Shown here piece after piece: positions 48,491-58,001 of a DNA stretch of 64,000 bases. Below the pieces are notes generated by a model that worked only from the letters and a program-made list of their open reading frames with translations, searched no databases and was not told where the DNA came from. Both the position numbers and the translations under genes were made by a program. The first letter of the stretch is position 1. Each line of letters opens with the position of its first letter. Source of the DNA: Allostella sp. ATCC 35155 (GTDB lineage: Bacteria > Pseudomonadota > Alphaproteobacteria > ATCC43930 > Allostellaceae); NCBI GenBank assembly GCA_006738865.1, contig AP019701.1, forward strand, positions 62,001 to 126,000. Direction: 5' to 3'.

Positions 48491-50880
48491 GAATGCCGTC
48501 TCCCGCCCGCCGGGCGGAGGGCGTTGGCGATGACCAGGATCGACGAACTCGACATGGCGATGGCCGCCACCAGCGGGGTGACATGGCCGGCGACCGCCAG
48601 CGGCACCGCCAGCGCGTTGTAGCCGATGGCCAGCACCAGGTTCTGGCGGACGCGCCGGTCGGCGGCGCGGGCGGCACCGAGCGCGTCGGCAACCGCCGTC
48701 AGGCGCTGACCCTGGAACACGAGGTCGGCCGCGCTCTGGCTGATGTCGGCGGCCGCGGCCGGCGCCATCGAGACATGGGCGGCGGCGAGCGCCGGCGCGT
48801 CGTTGATGCCGTCGCCGACCATCAGCACGCGCCGTCCCTGGCGGGCGAGGTCGGCCATGGCGGCGACCTTGGCCGCCGGGTCCAGCGCCGCCTGCCATTC
48901 GCCGATGCCGGCATCGGCCGCCGCGCGGGCCACGGCCGGGGCGCGGTCGCCCGACAGCAGCAGGATCCGCAGGCCGCGCCGGCGCAGCCGCGCGACGACC
49001 ACGGCGGCGTCGGCGCGCAGCTGGTCGCGGAAGGCGAACCGGACGGCGGGCCGGCCCGGCCGCGCCAGGAACAGTTCGGGGTCGGTCTCGACCGCCGTCT
49101 CCCCGACGCCGCAGAAGGCGCGGCTGCCGAGCCGCCATTCGCCGTCAGGCCCGGGCCAGGACAGGCCGCGGCCCGGATGCTCGACGACGCTGGCGGCGGC
49201 CGCGACCGGTCGGCCGACCGCGGCGACGAGCGCCAGCGCCAGGGGGTGCCGGCTCGAGGCGGCGATGCCTGCCGCCGCATCCAGGTCGGCGGGCAGGCGG
49301 TCCGGATCGGCCAGCAGCACCGGCCGCCCTTCGGTCAGGGTGCCGGTCTTGTCGAAGACGACCGTATCGACCTGGGCGAGGCGTTCCAGCGCCGTCGCCG
49401 ACTTCAGCAGCACGCCGCGGCGCATCAGCCGGCCGCCCGCGACGACCTGCACGACCGGCACCGCAAGGCCGAGGGCGCAGGGACAGGTGATGATGAGGAC
49501 GGCGACGGCGTGCATCATCGCCGTCTGCAAGGGTGCGGCCAGCAGCAGCCACCAGCCGAGGAAGGTCGCGAGCGCGGCCACATGAACGAGGGGGGCGTAG
49601 ACGCGGGCGACGCGATCGGCGAGCGCGACGAGACGGGCCCGGCCCTGCTCGGCCGTCTCCATCAGCCGCACGATCTCGGCCAGCAGCGTCCGCTCGCCGG
49701 ACGCCGTGGTCACCACGGTCAGGGGGCCGGTCAGGTTGATCGTGCCCGCATGGACGATGCTGCCCGGTCGGACCGCCACCGGCACGGACTCGCCCGTCAC
49801 CAGCGCCGCATCGACGTCGGAGAGGCCGCGCGCCACGCGACCGTCGATGCCGATCCGCTCGCCGGCGGCGACCAGGATGCGGTCGCCGGGGGCGACCTGC
49901 TCCGGCGCGCGCCGCTCGGTCGTGCCGTCCGCGCGCAGGAGGCTGACCGCGCGGGCGCGCAGGCCCATCAGATGCTGCGCGGCCGACCGGGCGCGGCCGC
50001 GGGCGCGCTGGTCGAGCCAGCGGCCGATCAGCAGGAAGAACAGCAGGGTGATGGCGGAATCGAAGTAGGCGTGCGTGCCGGAATGCAGGGTTTCGTGGAG
50101 GCTGGCGGCGGCGGCGAGCACGACGCCGACCGCGATCGGCACGTCCATCGACGAGCGTCCGGCCCGCAGCGCCCGCCAGGCGCCCGCGAAGAAGGGCCGG
50201 CCGGCATAGGCGATGGCCGGCAGTGCGATGGCGGCGGAGATCCAGTGCAGCAGGTCGCGCGTCGCCACACCCATGCCGCCACCGGCTTCGCGCCCCACCA
50301 GTCCCGACCAGACCGCGACCGACAGGAGCATGACGTTGGCCGCGGCGAAGCCGGCCACGGCCATGCTCTGCAGCAGGCGGCGCTCGGTCTCGGCGGCGGC
50401 ATCGGCCAGGCGGCCGGGATCGTAGGGCGCGACCTGGAAGCCGAGCCGGACCACCGGCAGCAGCAGCGCGTCGGCCAGCTCGGGTCCGCCCTGCCATTCG
50501 ACGACCAGGCGCCGGGTCGTCATGTTGACCCGGGCCCGGAGGACGCGGGGGTCGCGCGCGAGCGTGCTCTCGATCAGCCAGACGCAGGCCGCGCAATGCA
50601 GCCCGTCGACCATCAGGTGCACCCGCGACCGCCCGCTGCCGGCCGGCTGCGCGTAGGTCGTGGCATCCACATGGGCGTCCGTGGCCGGCCGCAGCGGCGC
50701 CATCGCCGGATCGAGAACGAAGCGGTCGTAGAAGCGATCGAGGCCGAGGCCCTCGATCGCCTGCCGCGCCGCGGCGCAGCCGGCGCAGCAATAGGGGCCG
50801 GCGCTGCCCGCCGGCAGCGGCAGGCCGCAGTGGCGGCAGGGCGCGGACGCGCCGTCCGGCCGGGCGGCCTCGAGGATCAT
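48487..50880 (-). CDS. ccoI: Copper-transporting P1B-type ATPase CcoI/FixI
   Basis: 797 residues. It moves copper for assembly of the cbb3 oxidase. N-terminal cysteine-rich segment (CRHCGLPLPAG... CCAGCAAARQAIEGL), a metal-binding domain with LHCAACVWLIE, eight membrane helices, the actuator TGES (ALVTGESVPVAV), the copper-site CPC in IITCPCALGLAVP, phosphorylation site DKTGTLTEG and MVGDGINDAPAL. ATG 50880 overlaps the ccoH stop; the longer frame begins before the gene. Very well conserved order with ccoH and ccoS. Confidence 0.97.
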   Translation of the reverse strand: MILEAARPDGASAPCRHCGLPLPAGSAGPYCCAGCAAARQAIEGLGLDRFYDRFVLDPAMAPLRPATDAHVDATTYAQPAGSGRSRVHLMVDGLHCAACVWLIESTLARDPRVLRARVNMTTRRLVVEWQGGPELADALLLPVVRLGFQVAPYDPGRLADAAAETERRLLQSMAVAGFAAANVMLLSVAVWSGLVGREAGGGMGVATRDLLHWISAAIALPAIAYAGRPFFAGAWRALRAGRSSMDVPIAVGVVLAAAASLHETLHSGTHAYFDSAITLLFFLLIGRWLDQRARGRARSAAQHLMGLRARAVSLLRADGTTERRAPEQVAPGDRILVAAGERIGIDGRVARGLSDVDAALVTGESVPVAVRPGSIVHAGTINLTGPLTVVTTASGERTLLAEIVRLMETAEQGRARLVALADRVARVYAPLVHVAALATFLGWWLLLAAPLQTAMMHAVAVLIITCPCALGLAVPVVQVVAGGRLMRRGVLLKSATALERLAQVDTVVFDKTGTLTEGRPVLLADPDRLPADLDAAAGIAASSRHPLALALVAAVGRPVAAAASVVEHPGRGLSWPGPDGEWRLGSRAFCGVGETAVETDPELFLARPGRPAVRFAFRDQLRADAAVVVARLRRRGLRILLLSGDRAPAVARAAADAGIGEWQAALDPAAKVAAMADLARQGRRVLMVGDGINDAPALAAAHVSMAPAAAADISQSAADLVFQGQRLTAVADALGAARAADRRVRQNLVLAIGYNALAVPLAVAGHVTPLVAAIAMSSSSILVIANALRPAGGRRHS

Positions 50881-51365
50881 TCCGCGATCACCCGCCGGCG
50901 GACATGGAGCCGGCCATCGGCGCGGCGGGCATCGACGATCACGTCCCACTGCCCCGGCCGCAGTTGTGCGAGGCGGGTGACGTAGCGACCGGCACCGGCC
51001 ATCTCCGGCGTCGCTTCGATGCGCGATTCGGGTTCGAGCGGCCGCTCGAGCCGGACGGTCGCCTGGGCATCCAGCGGGCGGCCCTCGGCGTCCCGGAGCA
51101 CGAGGTGCAGGATGCTGCCGCCGCCGGTCGTCTGGAGGCGCAGGTCGGCGGTCCAGCCCAGCCGGTCCTGCGCGGACTGGGCGGCCAGGATGGTGTTGTA
51201 GGCGATGCCGCGCTCGTACGGTCGCTCGACCGTGACGCCGGTGAAGGTGCCGAGGGCGAGGCGGATCATGACGGCGTTGACCGCGATCACCAGCAGCATG
51301 CCGCCGACGAAGATCCAGGGAATCCAGCCGCTGCGGCGGGGCGCTCGCGCTTCGAACGTCGTCAT
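50877..51365 (-). CDS. ccoH: FixH/CcoH family protein
   Basis: 162 residues. One N-terminal membrane segment (about 14-35, WIPWIFVGGMLLVIAVNAVMIRLALG) and a beta-rich periplasmic domain (GWTADLRLQTTGGGSILHLVLRDAEGRPLDAQATVRLERP). CcoH is needed for the stability or maturation of cbb3 oxidase. It is 3 bp after ccoG and overlaps ccoI (ATGA). Confidence 0.92.
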   Translation of the reverse strand: MTTFEARAPRRSGWIPWIFVGGMLLVIAVNAVMIRLALGTFTGVTVERPYERGIAYNTILAAQSAQDRLGWTADLRLQTTGGGSILHLVLRDAEGRPLDAQATVRLERPLEPESRIEATPEMAGAGRYVTRLAQLRPGQWDVIVDARRADGRLHVRRRVIAE

Positions 51366-51368
51366 GGA

Positions 51369-52853
51369 TCAGGGCCTCGGGGCCAGGAATACGGACCCGT
51401 GGCGGGCCGTCTCGCCAGTCGACTGGCGGGTTGCGGAGAAGGTCAGGGGAGTCGATTCCGGCAGCTTCCGCCCGGCCGGGACGGAGACGAAGACGCGATA
51501 GGTCGCCACGCTGTCGGGCTGGGCGGAGACGACCGCATCGCCGTCGTCACCCGAGACCGCCAGCCTCGCCTCCGGCAGGCCGTCGACGGCAAGGCGATAG
51601 GTATCCTGATCGCGATTCTTGTTGAGGATCTTGAGGGTATAGGCGTTGCGGACGGCTCCGTCCGCCAGGACCACCCACAGCGGGCTGCGGTCGCGCTGCA
51701 CCGACAACTCGACCGTCGCCCGCATCGCCAGTCCGCCCAGCATGACGAGCCCGACCACCGAGATGAGGACGAGGTAGATGAGCACGCGCGGGCGCAGCCA
51801 GCGGAAGGGCACCGTGCGGCCGGCCGCCTTCGCTTCCTGGCGGGCCAGCGTGTCCCATGTGATGAGCCGCGGCGGCCGCCCGACCTTCTCCATCACGCCG
51901 TCGCAGGCATCGACGCACAGGCCGCAGCCGATGCATTCGAGCTGCTGGCCGTCGCGGATGTCGATGCCGGTCGGGCAGACGGCGATGCACTGGCCGCAGT
52001 CGATGCAGTCGCCGCGGCCCTCCCAGCTCGTGCCGGCCTTGTGCTTGCCGCGCGGTTCGCCCCGCCAGTCCTGGTAGGTGACGGTGACGCTGTGCTCGTC
52101 CAGCATCGCCGCCTGGAAGCGCGGCCAGGGACACATGTAGGTGCAGACCTGCTCGCGCGCCCATCCGGCCAGGAGGTAGGTGGTGGTCGTGAAGAGGGCG
52201 ACGAAGACATAGACGCCGGCGTCGGCCTCGCCGCGGAAGATCGGGCCGATCGAACTCGGAGCGTCGACGAAATAGAGGATCCAGGCGCCGCCGGTGGCGA
52301 GCGCGATCAGAAGCCAGATCGCGTGCTTGGCCACCTTGCGACCGAGCTTGCGGGCGCTCCAGGGCTGGCGGTCGAGGCGCATGCGGGCATTGCGGTCGCC
52401 CTCGATCAGGCGCTCGACCAGCATGTAGAGGTCGGTCCAGACCGTCTGGGGGCAGGCATAGCCGCACCAGACGCGGCCGAGCAGGCTGGTGACGAGGAAG
52501 AGGGCGAAGGCCGCCAGCACCAGCAGGCCGGTGATGTAGTAGACCTCCTGCGGCCAGATCTCGATCCACAGGAAGTAGGCGCGCCGGCCGGGCAGGTCGA
52601 TCAGCACCGCCTGGTCGGCTGCGCCGGGGCCGCGGTCCCAGCGCAGCCACGGCACGAGGTAGTAGATCGCCAGGAAGAGGGTCAGCAGAACCCACTTGAT
52701 GCGCCGGAACGGGCCGGCGACGGACTTGGAATAGACCTTGATCCGGTGCGCGTAGAGCGGCGCGTCGGCCTTCTGGGCCGCGACCGACGCGATCGATGCA
52801 TCGCCGGCTTCGACCGGCGGCGGCGCCCGGCCGCTCTTCGTCACCAGGTTCAT
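51369..52853 (-). CDS. ccoG: Cytochrome c oxidase accessory protein CcoG (FixG/RdxA)
   Basis: 494 residues. Membrane ferredoxin with several helices and two [4Fe-4S] motifs, CIDCGQCIAVCPTGIDI and CIGCGLCVDACDGVMEKVG, preceded by WCGYACPQTVW and CTYMCPWPRFQAA. In other bacteria CcoG reduces copper for oxidase assembly. A C-terminal immunoglobulin-like domain (about 390-494) follows. ATG 52853 has GAGG 8 bp upstream and lies 10 bp after the ccoP stop. Confidence 0.96.
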   Translation of the reverse strand: MNLVTKSGRAPPPVEAGDASIASVAAQKADAPLYAHRIKVYSKSVAGPFRRIKWVLLTLFLAIYYLVPWLRWDRGPGAADQAVLIDLPGRRAYFLWIEIWPQEVYYITGLLVLAAFALFLVTSLLGRVWCGYACPQTVWTDLYMLVERLIEGDRNARMRLDRQPWSARKLGRKVAKHAIWLLIALATGGAWILYFVDAPSSIGPIFRGEADAGVYVFVALFTTTTYLLAGWAREQVCTYMCPWPRFQAAMLDEHSVTVTYQDWRGEPRGKHKAGTSWEGRGDCIDCGQCIAVCPTGIDIRDGQQLECIGCGLCVDACDGVMEKVGRPPRLITWDTLARQEAKAAGRTVPFRWLRPRVLIYLVLISVVGLVMLGGLAMRATVELSVQRDRSPLWVVLADGAVRNAYTLKILNKNRDQDTYRLAVDGLPEARLAVSGDDGDAVVSAQPDSVATYRVFVSVPAGRKLPESTPLTFSATRQSTGETARHGSVFLAPRP

Positions 52854-52863
52854 GGCCGTCGCC

Positions 52864-53724
52864 TCAGCGTCCGCCGCCGAGCTGGTGGACATAGAGCGTC
52901 AGCATCCGGATCGTCGCCTCGTCGAGGCGGTCGGTCCAGGCCGGCATGACGCCGCCGCGCGCCACCTGGATGCTGTGCTCGATCGCGGCCTTGTCGCCGC
53001 CATAGAGCCAGATCTGGTCGGCGAGGCTGGGGGCGCCCAGCTCGGCCATGCCGCGGCCCTCGGCGCCGTGGCAGGCGGCGCACTGCTCGGCATAGATGGC
53101 GCGACCGCGTTCGACGGCGACTGGAACCGCCGCGCGGCCGGACAGGGACAGCACGAACTCCGCGGTGTCCGAAATCTGCGCCGGTGTCAGCAGACCGTCG
53201 GTCCCGAAGCGCGGCATCTGCGACTGGCGCGTCTCGGGGTGGGCGCTGCGGATGCCGAAGGCCACGGTGCGCTGGATCGCGTCCGGATCGCCGCCCCAGA
53301 TCCATTCGTCGTCGGCCAGTGACGGGAAGCCGCCCTTGGCACCGGCACCGCCGGCGCCGTGGCAGGGCGCGCAGTTGTCGGCAAAGGCGGCACGGCCGCC
53401 GGCGACCGCGAAGGCGGCGAGGTCCGGCTGGTTGCGGATCTCGGTCACCGGCGTCGCCCGGATGCGGTCCAGCATCGGCCGGATGCGCTCGCGCTCGGCC
53501 GCCATGCCGTCGGCCAGTTCGGCGCGCTGCGACCAGCCCAGGATGCCATTCAGCCCGGGGAGGGTCGGATAGAGGACGTAGTAGCCGATCGACCAGACGA
53601 TCGTGGCGTAGAAGACCCACAGCCACCATTTGGGCAGGGGTGTGTTGAGCTCGCGGATGCCGTCCCACTCATGACCCGTCGTCATGGTGCCGGTGACGGC
53701 ATCCTTCTCGATCTTCGTCGGCAT
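52864..53724 (-). CDS. ccoP: cbb3-type cytochrome c oxidase subunit III (dihaem)
   Basis: 286 residues. One N-terminal membrane helix (about 33-53, WWLWVFYATIVWSIGYYVLYP) and a periplasmic region with two haem c sites, CAPCHG and CAACHG, each followed by a distal Met (QMPRFG and VMPAWTD). It passes electrons from cytochrome c to CcoO. AAAGG precedes the ATG. Confidence 0.97.
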   Translation of the reverse strand: MPTKIEKDAVTGTMTTGHEWDGIRELNTPLPKWWLWVFYATIVWSIGYYVLYPTLPGLNGILGWSQRAELADGMAAERERIRPMLDRIRATPVTEIRNQPDLAAFAVAGGRAAFADNCAPCHGAGGAGAKGGFPSLADDEWIWGGDPDAIQRTVAFGIRSAHPETRQSQMPRFGTDGLLTPAQISDTAEFVLSLSGRAAVPVAVERGRAIYAEQCAACHGAEGRGMAELGAPSLADQIWLYGGDKAAIEHSIQVARGGVMPAWTDRLDEATIRMLTLYVHQLGGGR

Positions 53725-53753
53725 GGCTTGCAGGCCTTTCGGATGCGGGAGGG

Positions 53754-53906
53754 TCAGCGGTCGTCGCGGAACGGGATGCGGCCGTGGTCTTCCAGGCGGC
53801 GCCGGTTCGTGGGCCACAGGGCCCAGGCGACGATGCCGAGGAAGAGGAGCATGAACCACACGCTCCACAGCGGCCGCAGCACGGCGAGAAGTTCGGTCGC
53901 GTCCAT
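53754..53906 (-). CDS. ccoQ: cbb3-type cytochrome oxidase subunit CcoQ
   Basis: 50 residues: MDATELLAVLRPLWSVWF plus one membrane helix (LLFLGIVAWALW) and PTNRRRLEDHGRIPFRDD. CcoQ is a small stabilising subunit. The ribosome site TAGGAGGCGGCG is excellent. The gene is too short for many gene finders; it lies 9 bp after ccoO and 29 bp before ccoP. Confidence 0.93.
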   Translation of the reverse strand: MDATELLAVLRPLWSVWFMLLFLGIVAWALWPTNRRRLEDHGRIPFRDDR

Positions 53907-53915
53907 CGCCGCCTC

Positions 53916-54641
53916 CTACTGCTGCAGGTCCTTGAGGGTGTAGTCGCTGAACTTCACCAGGGTGCCCAGCATCTGCAGGTACGCCACCAGTGCGTCCATC
54001 TCGGTCAGCCGCCGGGGATCGCCGTCGAAGTCGCCGACGACCGCCTTGGGGTACCGCTGCAGCAGCGCGGTCGTGTCCGCTTCCGGGTCCGCCTGCATGC
54101 GCAGGTCGAGGGCCGCGGCAGCGACCATCTCGTCCGTATAGGGGACGCCGACGGCCCGGTTCGTCCGCAGGTGGTCGGCGATGTCGCCGGCGCGCAGCGT
54201 CCGGTTCAGCAGGAAGCCGTAGGGCGGCATGATCGACTCCGGCACGACGCCGCGCGGGTCGACGAGATGGGCGACGTGCCACTCGTTGGAATACTTGCCG
54301 CCGACGCGCGCGAGATCGGGGCCGGTGCGCTTGGAGCCCCACTGGAACGGGTGGTCGTACATGCTCTCGGCCGCCAGGCTGTAGTGGCCGTAGCGCTCTG
54401 CCTCGTCGCGGAAGGAGCGCACCTGCTGGCTGTGGCAGACGTAGCAACCCTCGCGGATGTAGATGTTGCGGCCGGCCAGTTCGAGCGGCGAGTAGGGGCG
54501 GACCCCCTCGACGCGCTCGATCGTGGATTCGACGGCGAAGAGCGGGATGATCTGGACGAGCCCGCCGATCGAGACCGTGATCAGCGTCAGCACCATCAGC
54601 AGGATGACGTTCTTTTCGATCGTCGCGTGACGGAAGGTCAT
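53916..54641 (-). CDS. ccoO: cbb3-type cytochrome c oxidase subunit II (monohaem)
   Basis: 241 residues. A single N-terminal membrane helix ([23 protein letters not shown]) and a periplasmic domain with one haem site [47 protein letters not shown] is typical of CcoO. It transfers electrons from CcoP to the catalytic subunit. Confidence 0.97.
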   Translation of the reverse strand: MTFRHATIEKNVILLMVLTLITVSIGGLVQIIPLFAVESTIERVEGVRPYSPLELAGRNIYIREGCYVCHSQQVRSFRDEAERYGHYSLAAESMYDHPFQWGSKRTGPDLARVGGKYSNEWHVAHLVDPRGVVPESIMPPYGFLLNRTLRAGDIADHLRTNRAVGVPYTDEMVAAAALDLRMQADPEADTTALLQRYPKAVVGDFDGDPRRLTEMDALVAYLQMLGTLVKFSDYTLKDLQQ

Positions 54642-54657
54642 GGCGATGTCCTCCCCG

Positions 54658-56139
54658 TCACTCGGCCGCCGCGGGCTGGGCCGCGACGGCGACCGGCTGC
54701 CGCACGGTCATCCAGAGGTTGTAGATCATGATGAAGGATCCCACGAGGAAGCAGACCCCGCCCAGCGCCCGGATCAGGTAGAAGGGGTGCATGGCGGCCA
54801 CGGTCTCGACGAAGGCGTATTGCAGGAAACCGAGCTCGTCGTAGGCGCGCCACATCAGGCCCTGCATGATCCCCGACACCCACATCGCGGTGATGTAGAG
54901 GACGATGCCGAGGGTCGCGATCCAGAAGTGCCAGGAGACGAGGCGGGTGGAATAGAGCTGCGGGCGCTTCCACAAGACCGGCACCAGGTAGTACACGGCG
55001 CCGAAGACGATGAAGGCGACCCAGCCGAGCGCGCCCGAATGGACATGCCCGATCGTCCAGTCGGTGTAGTGGCTGAGCGCATTGACGGGCTTGATCGACA
55101 TGACCGGGCCTTCGAACGTGCTCATGCCGTAGAAGGCGACGGCAGTGACGGAGAAGCGCAGGGCCGGGTCGGTGCGCAGCTTGTCCCAGGCACCCGACAG
55201 CGTCATCAGGCCGTTGATCATGCCGCCCCAGGACGGCATCCACAGCATGATCGAGAAGGTCATGCCCAGCGTCTGCGCCCAGTCCGGCAGCGCCGTGTAG
55301 TGCAGGTGGTGTGGGCCGGCCCAGATGTAGAGGAAGATCAGCGACCAGAAATGGACGATCGACAGCCGGTAGGAATAGACCGGGCGGTCGGCCTGCTTCG
55401 GGATGAAGTAGTACATCATCCCGAGAAAGCCGGCGGTGAGGAAGAAGCCGACGGCGTTGTGGCCGTACCACCATTGCACCATGGCATCCTGGACGCCCGA
55501 GAAGAGGATATAGCTCTTCGTCCCGGTGAATGAGACGGGCACCGCCAGGTTGTTGACGATGTGCAGCATCGCGATAGTCACGATGAAGGCGAGATAGAAC
55601 CAGTTCGCGACGTAGATGTGCGGCTCCTCGCGCCGCATGATCGTGCCGAGATAGGCCAGCAGGTAGGCGACCCAGACGATCGTCAGCCACAGGTCGACGT
55701 ACCATTCGGGCTCGGCATACTCCTTCGACTGGGTGATCCCCATGAGGTAGCCGGTCGCCGCCAGCACGATGAACAGCTGATAGCCCCAGAAGAGGAACCA
55801 GCCCATCAGGTCGCCGCCGAAAAGCCGCGCCCGGCAGGTCCGCTGGACGACGTGGATCGACGTTCCGAGCAGCGCGTTGCCGCCGAACGCGAAGATCGCG
55901 GCCGAGGTGTGCAGCGGCCGGAGGCGCCCGAACGTCGTCCATTCGAGGTCGAGGTTCAGGATGGGGAAGGCGAGCTGCAGGGCGATGAAGACGCCGGCTG
56001 CGAAGGCCGCGACGCCCCAGAACATCGTCGCCACGACGAAGGCCCGGACGACGTCCTCGACGGGACGGAACGCGGCCCGCGCCGGCAGATCCTGCGGCGC
56101 CGGCCCCGCCACGCCATCCATGGCCGTGATCGCACTCAT
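54658..56139 (-). CDS. ccoN: cbb3-type cytochrome c oxidase subunit I (catalytic)
   Basis: 493 residues, about 12 membrane helices. Haem-copper ligands are visible: the low-spin haem histidine in [10 protein letters not shown], the copper-site WYGHNAVGF, the pair in [16 protein letters not shown] and the haem b histidines in [13 protein letters not shown] high-affinity terminal oxidase reducing oxygen to water under microoxic conditions. GGGGGA lies before the ATG. An FNR/FixK-type box is 67 bp upstream, first gene of ccoNOQPGHIS. Confidence 0.98.
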   Translation of the reverse strand: MSAITAMDGVAGPAPQDLPARAAFRPVEDVVRAFVVATMFWGVAAFAAGVFIALQLAFPILNLDLEWTTFGRLRPLHTSAAIFAFGGNALLGTSIHVVQRTCRARLFGGDLMGWFLFWGYQLFIVLAATGYLMGITQSKEYAEPEWYVDLWLTIVWVAYLLAYLGTIMRREEPHIYVANWFYLAFIVTIAMLHIVNNLAVPVSFTGTKSYILFSGVQDAMVQWWYGHNAVGFFLTAGFLGMMYYFIPKQADRPVYSYRLSIVHFWSLIFLYIWAGPHHLHYTALPDWAQTLGMTFSIMLWMPSWGGMINGLMTLSGAWDKLRTDPALRFSVTAVAFYGMSTFEGPVMSIKPVNALSHYTDWTIGHVHSGALGWVAFIVFGAVYYLVPVLWKRPQLYSTRLVSWHFWIATLGIVLYITAMWVSGIMQGLMWRAYDELGFLQYAFVETVAAMHPFYLIRALGGVCFLVGSFIMIYNLWMTVRQPVAVAAQPAAAE

Positions 56140-56205
56140 GTCGAAATCCCCCTTCGTCCCGCTCCGAGACAAGGGGGCATTCTCCGCGCGCGGCCGCCGC
56201 GGACA

Positions 56206-56219
56206 TTGATGTACGTCAA
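56206..56219 (-). promoter_or_regulatory. FNR/FixK-type binding site of the ccoN operon
   Basis: TTGAT-GTAC-GTCAA, 9 of 10 consensus positions. Its centre is 73 bp before the ccoN ATG; a class II activator at -41.5 would start the transcript near 56171. It also faces the divergent DUF2189 gene. Confidence 0.8.
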
Positions 56220-56306
56220 GGACGGTGGATGCCGGTTCCGGCGACGGTCCGCGATCGGACGCGGCGGAAGGTCGCGGGCCACCCGAGAACAGGGAGAGGA
56301 TGCGCC

Positions 56307-57080
56307 ATGAGCGAAACCGTGCCGGTCTTCGTCGAGCCCAGCCCCGTCGTCCGCCGCGTTCCCATCGATCGGCCCTGGCACTGGCTGGCCGCGGGCTGGC
56401 GCGACCTCCGCGCCGCATCGGGGGTGGCCGTCGCCTATGGCGGGATGATCGTGCTGGCCAGCGCCGTCCTCCTGTTCGTGCTGGTGGCGGGCGGTCACTC
56501 GGCGCTGATCCTGCCGCTGGCGGCGGGCTTCCTGCTGGTGGCCCCGGTGCTGGCGGCCGGGCTCTACGAGACCAGCCGGCGGCTGGCCAGCGGCCAGCCG
56601 GTCTCGCTCGCCGCCGCGCTCGCAGGATTCCGGGCCAACGCCTCCCAGATCGGCCTGATCGGCGTGCTGCTGCTGATCATCCATCTCGCCTGGATGCGCA
56701 TCGCCTTCCTGCTCTTCGCGCTGCTCGTCGGCGATGCACCACCCGAACTCGATCGCGTCGTGACCGAGGTGCTGCTGAGCGCCCGCGGCCTGCCACTGCT
56801 CGTGGTCGGTACCGTCGTCGGCGGAGCGCTGGCCGGCGTCACCTTCGTCGTCTCGGTGATCTCGATCCCGATGCTGCTCGACCGCGACATCAACGTCTTC
56901 GCGGCGATCGCGACCAGCGTCGTGGCCGTGCGCGCCAACCCCGTGCCGATGGCGCTGTGGGCGGCGATCATCGTCGCCTTCACCATCTTCGGGTTGGCGA
57001 CGTTGACTCTGGGCCTTGCGATCGTGCTGCCGCTGCTCGGCCATGCGAGCTGGCACGCCTATCGCGACCTCGTGGAGTGA
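56307..57080 (+). CDS. DUF2189 family membrane protein
   Basis: 257 residues, six or seven hydrophobic segments ([79 protein letters not shown]). GLYETSRRL and [10 protein letters not shown] are the DUF2189 signature. Members are often next to cbb3 oxidase genes in alphaproteobacteria, but the function is unknown. Divergent from ccoN, sharing the FNR-type site region. Confidence 0.88.
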   Translation: MSETVPVFVEPSPVVRRVPIDRPWHWLAAGWRDLRAASGVAVAYGGMIVLASAVLLFVLVAGGHSALILPLAAGFLLVAPVLAAGLYETSRRLASGQPVSLAAALAGFRANASQIGLIGVLLLIIHLAWMRIAFLLFALLVGDAPPELDRVVTEVLLSARGLPLLVVGTVVGGALAGVTFVVSVISIPMLLDRDINVFAAIATSVVAVRANPVPMALWAAIIVAFTIFGLATLTLGLAIVLPLLGHASWHAYRDLVE

Positions 57081-57113
57081 ACCTCGTCGCGTGCCGGGGC
57101 TGCCCGCGACGGC

Positions 57114-57851
57114 CTATGCCGACAGCTGCCGCCAGGCGATCCAGGCGAGGAAGGCGGCGTTGACGAGGAAGAGGACCGGTGCCGCCCGGCGCAGCGGCCC
57201 GGCCCAGCGCCGGCCGAAGAAGCTGCCGAGGCAGCCGAGCCCGACCAGCGGCACCGCCGTGCCTGCGACGAAGGCCGCGGTCGCGGCGGCACCGCCGGCC
57301 GCGCTGCCGGTTCCGGCGGCGGCGGCCAGCGCGCCGTAGAGCAGGCCGCACGGCAGGAAGCCCAGCGCGACGCCCAGTGCATAGCCGCGTGCGCCGCGGG
57401 GATCGCCCAGCAGCGGCTCGATCCGGGCGACGATCCAGCCGGCAGACGGCCCCGCCGCCACGGCCGGCCGCAGGCGCGCCAGCCGCTCGACGCCCCACAG
57501 CAGCATGGCAACCGCGGCCAGCACCAGCAGGCCGGCGGTCAGCAGGCGCGTCTCCGCCGCCAGCGCCGCGCGGCCGGCCAATGCCCCGCCGAGGGTGCCG
57601 AGGAAGACGTAGGTGGTGGCACGGCCGAGGTGGTAGGGCAGCAGTGCGGCGCCGGCGAGGCGCTGCAGCGTGCCGTAGCGGCGGCCTTCGCCCGGCAGGT
57701 TCGCCGCCACCTGGGAGAGCACGAACGGCCCGCACATGCCGATGCAGTGACCAAGGCCGCCGACGAGCCCGGCCAGCAGCATCGCCAGCGCGACCCCGGC
57801 GAGATCGCCGGCGGCCAATGCCGAGTGGAAGGCGGGTCCGGGGTCGTGCAT
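57114..57851 (-). CDS. SafE/TauE-like membrane protein (cbb3-linked)
   Basis: 245 residues, six predicted membrane segments. GLGHCIGMCGPFVL and GFLPCGLLYGALAAAAGTGSA, two conserved cysteine-containing loops, mark the sulphite exporter-like branch that also contains CcoA-independent copper/cbb3-associated proteins. ATG 57851 is chosen; ATG 57914 would place the FNR-type box over the start codon itself. Convergent with the DUF2189 gene. Confidence 0.8.
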   Translation of the reverse strand: MHDPGPAFHSALAAGDLAGVALAMLLAGLVGGLGHCIGMCGPFVLSQVAANLPGEGRRYGTLQRLAGAALLPYHLGRATTYVFLGTLGGALAGRAALAAETRLLTAGLLVLAAVAMLLWGVERLARLRPAVAAGPSAGWIVARIEPLLGDPRGARGYALGVALGFLPCGLLYGALAAAAGTGSAAGGAAATAAFVAGTAVPLVGLGCLGSFFGRRWAGPLRRAAPVLFLVNAAFLAWIAWRQLSA

Positions 57852-57912
57852 GGCATCCGTGGCGGCGGCGGGCGATGCGGCGCATCCTGCGCCTGCGTGG
57901 TCGATCGCACCC

Positions 57913-57926
57913 ATGATCCAGGTCAA
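57913..57926 (-). promoter_or_regulatory. FNR/FixK-type binding site before the SafE-like gene
   Basis: On the minus strand TTGAC-CTGG-ATCAT, one base short of the ATCAA half-site. Centre 68 bp before ATG 57851, matching the spacing at ccoN and the alcohol dehydrogenase. Confidence 0.55.
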
Positions 57927-58001
57927 GGCGCGGCGCGCGCTTGACGGCGGCCGCCTGCCGGGAGGAAAGCTCCTCGCCAGCCGGGGGAGGGGAGAAACGC
58001 G

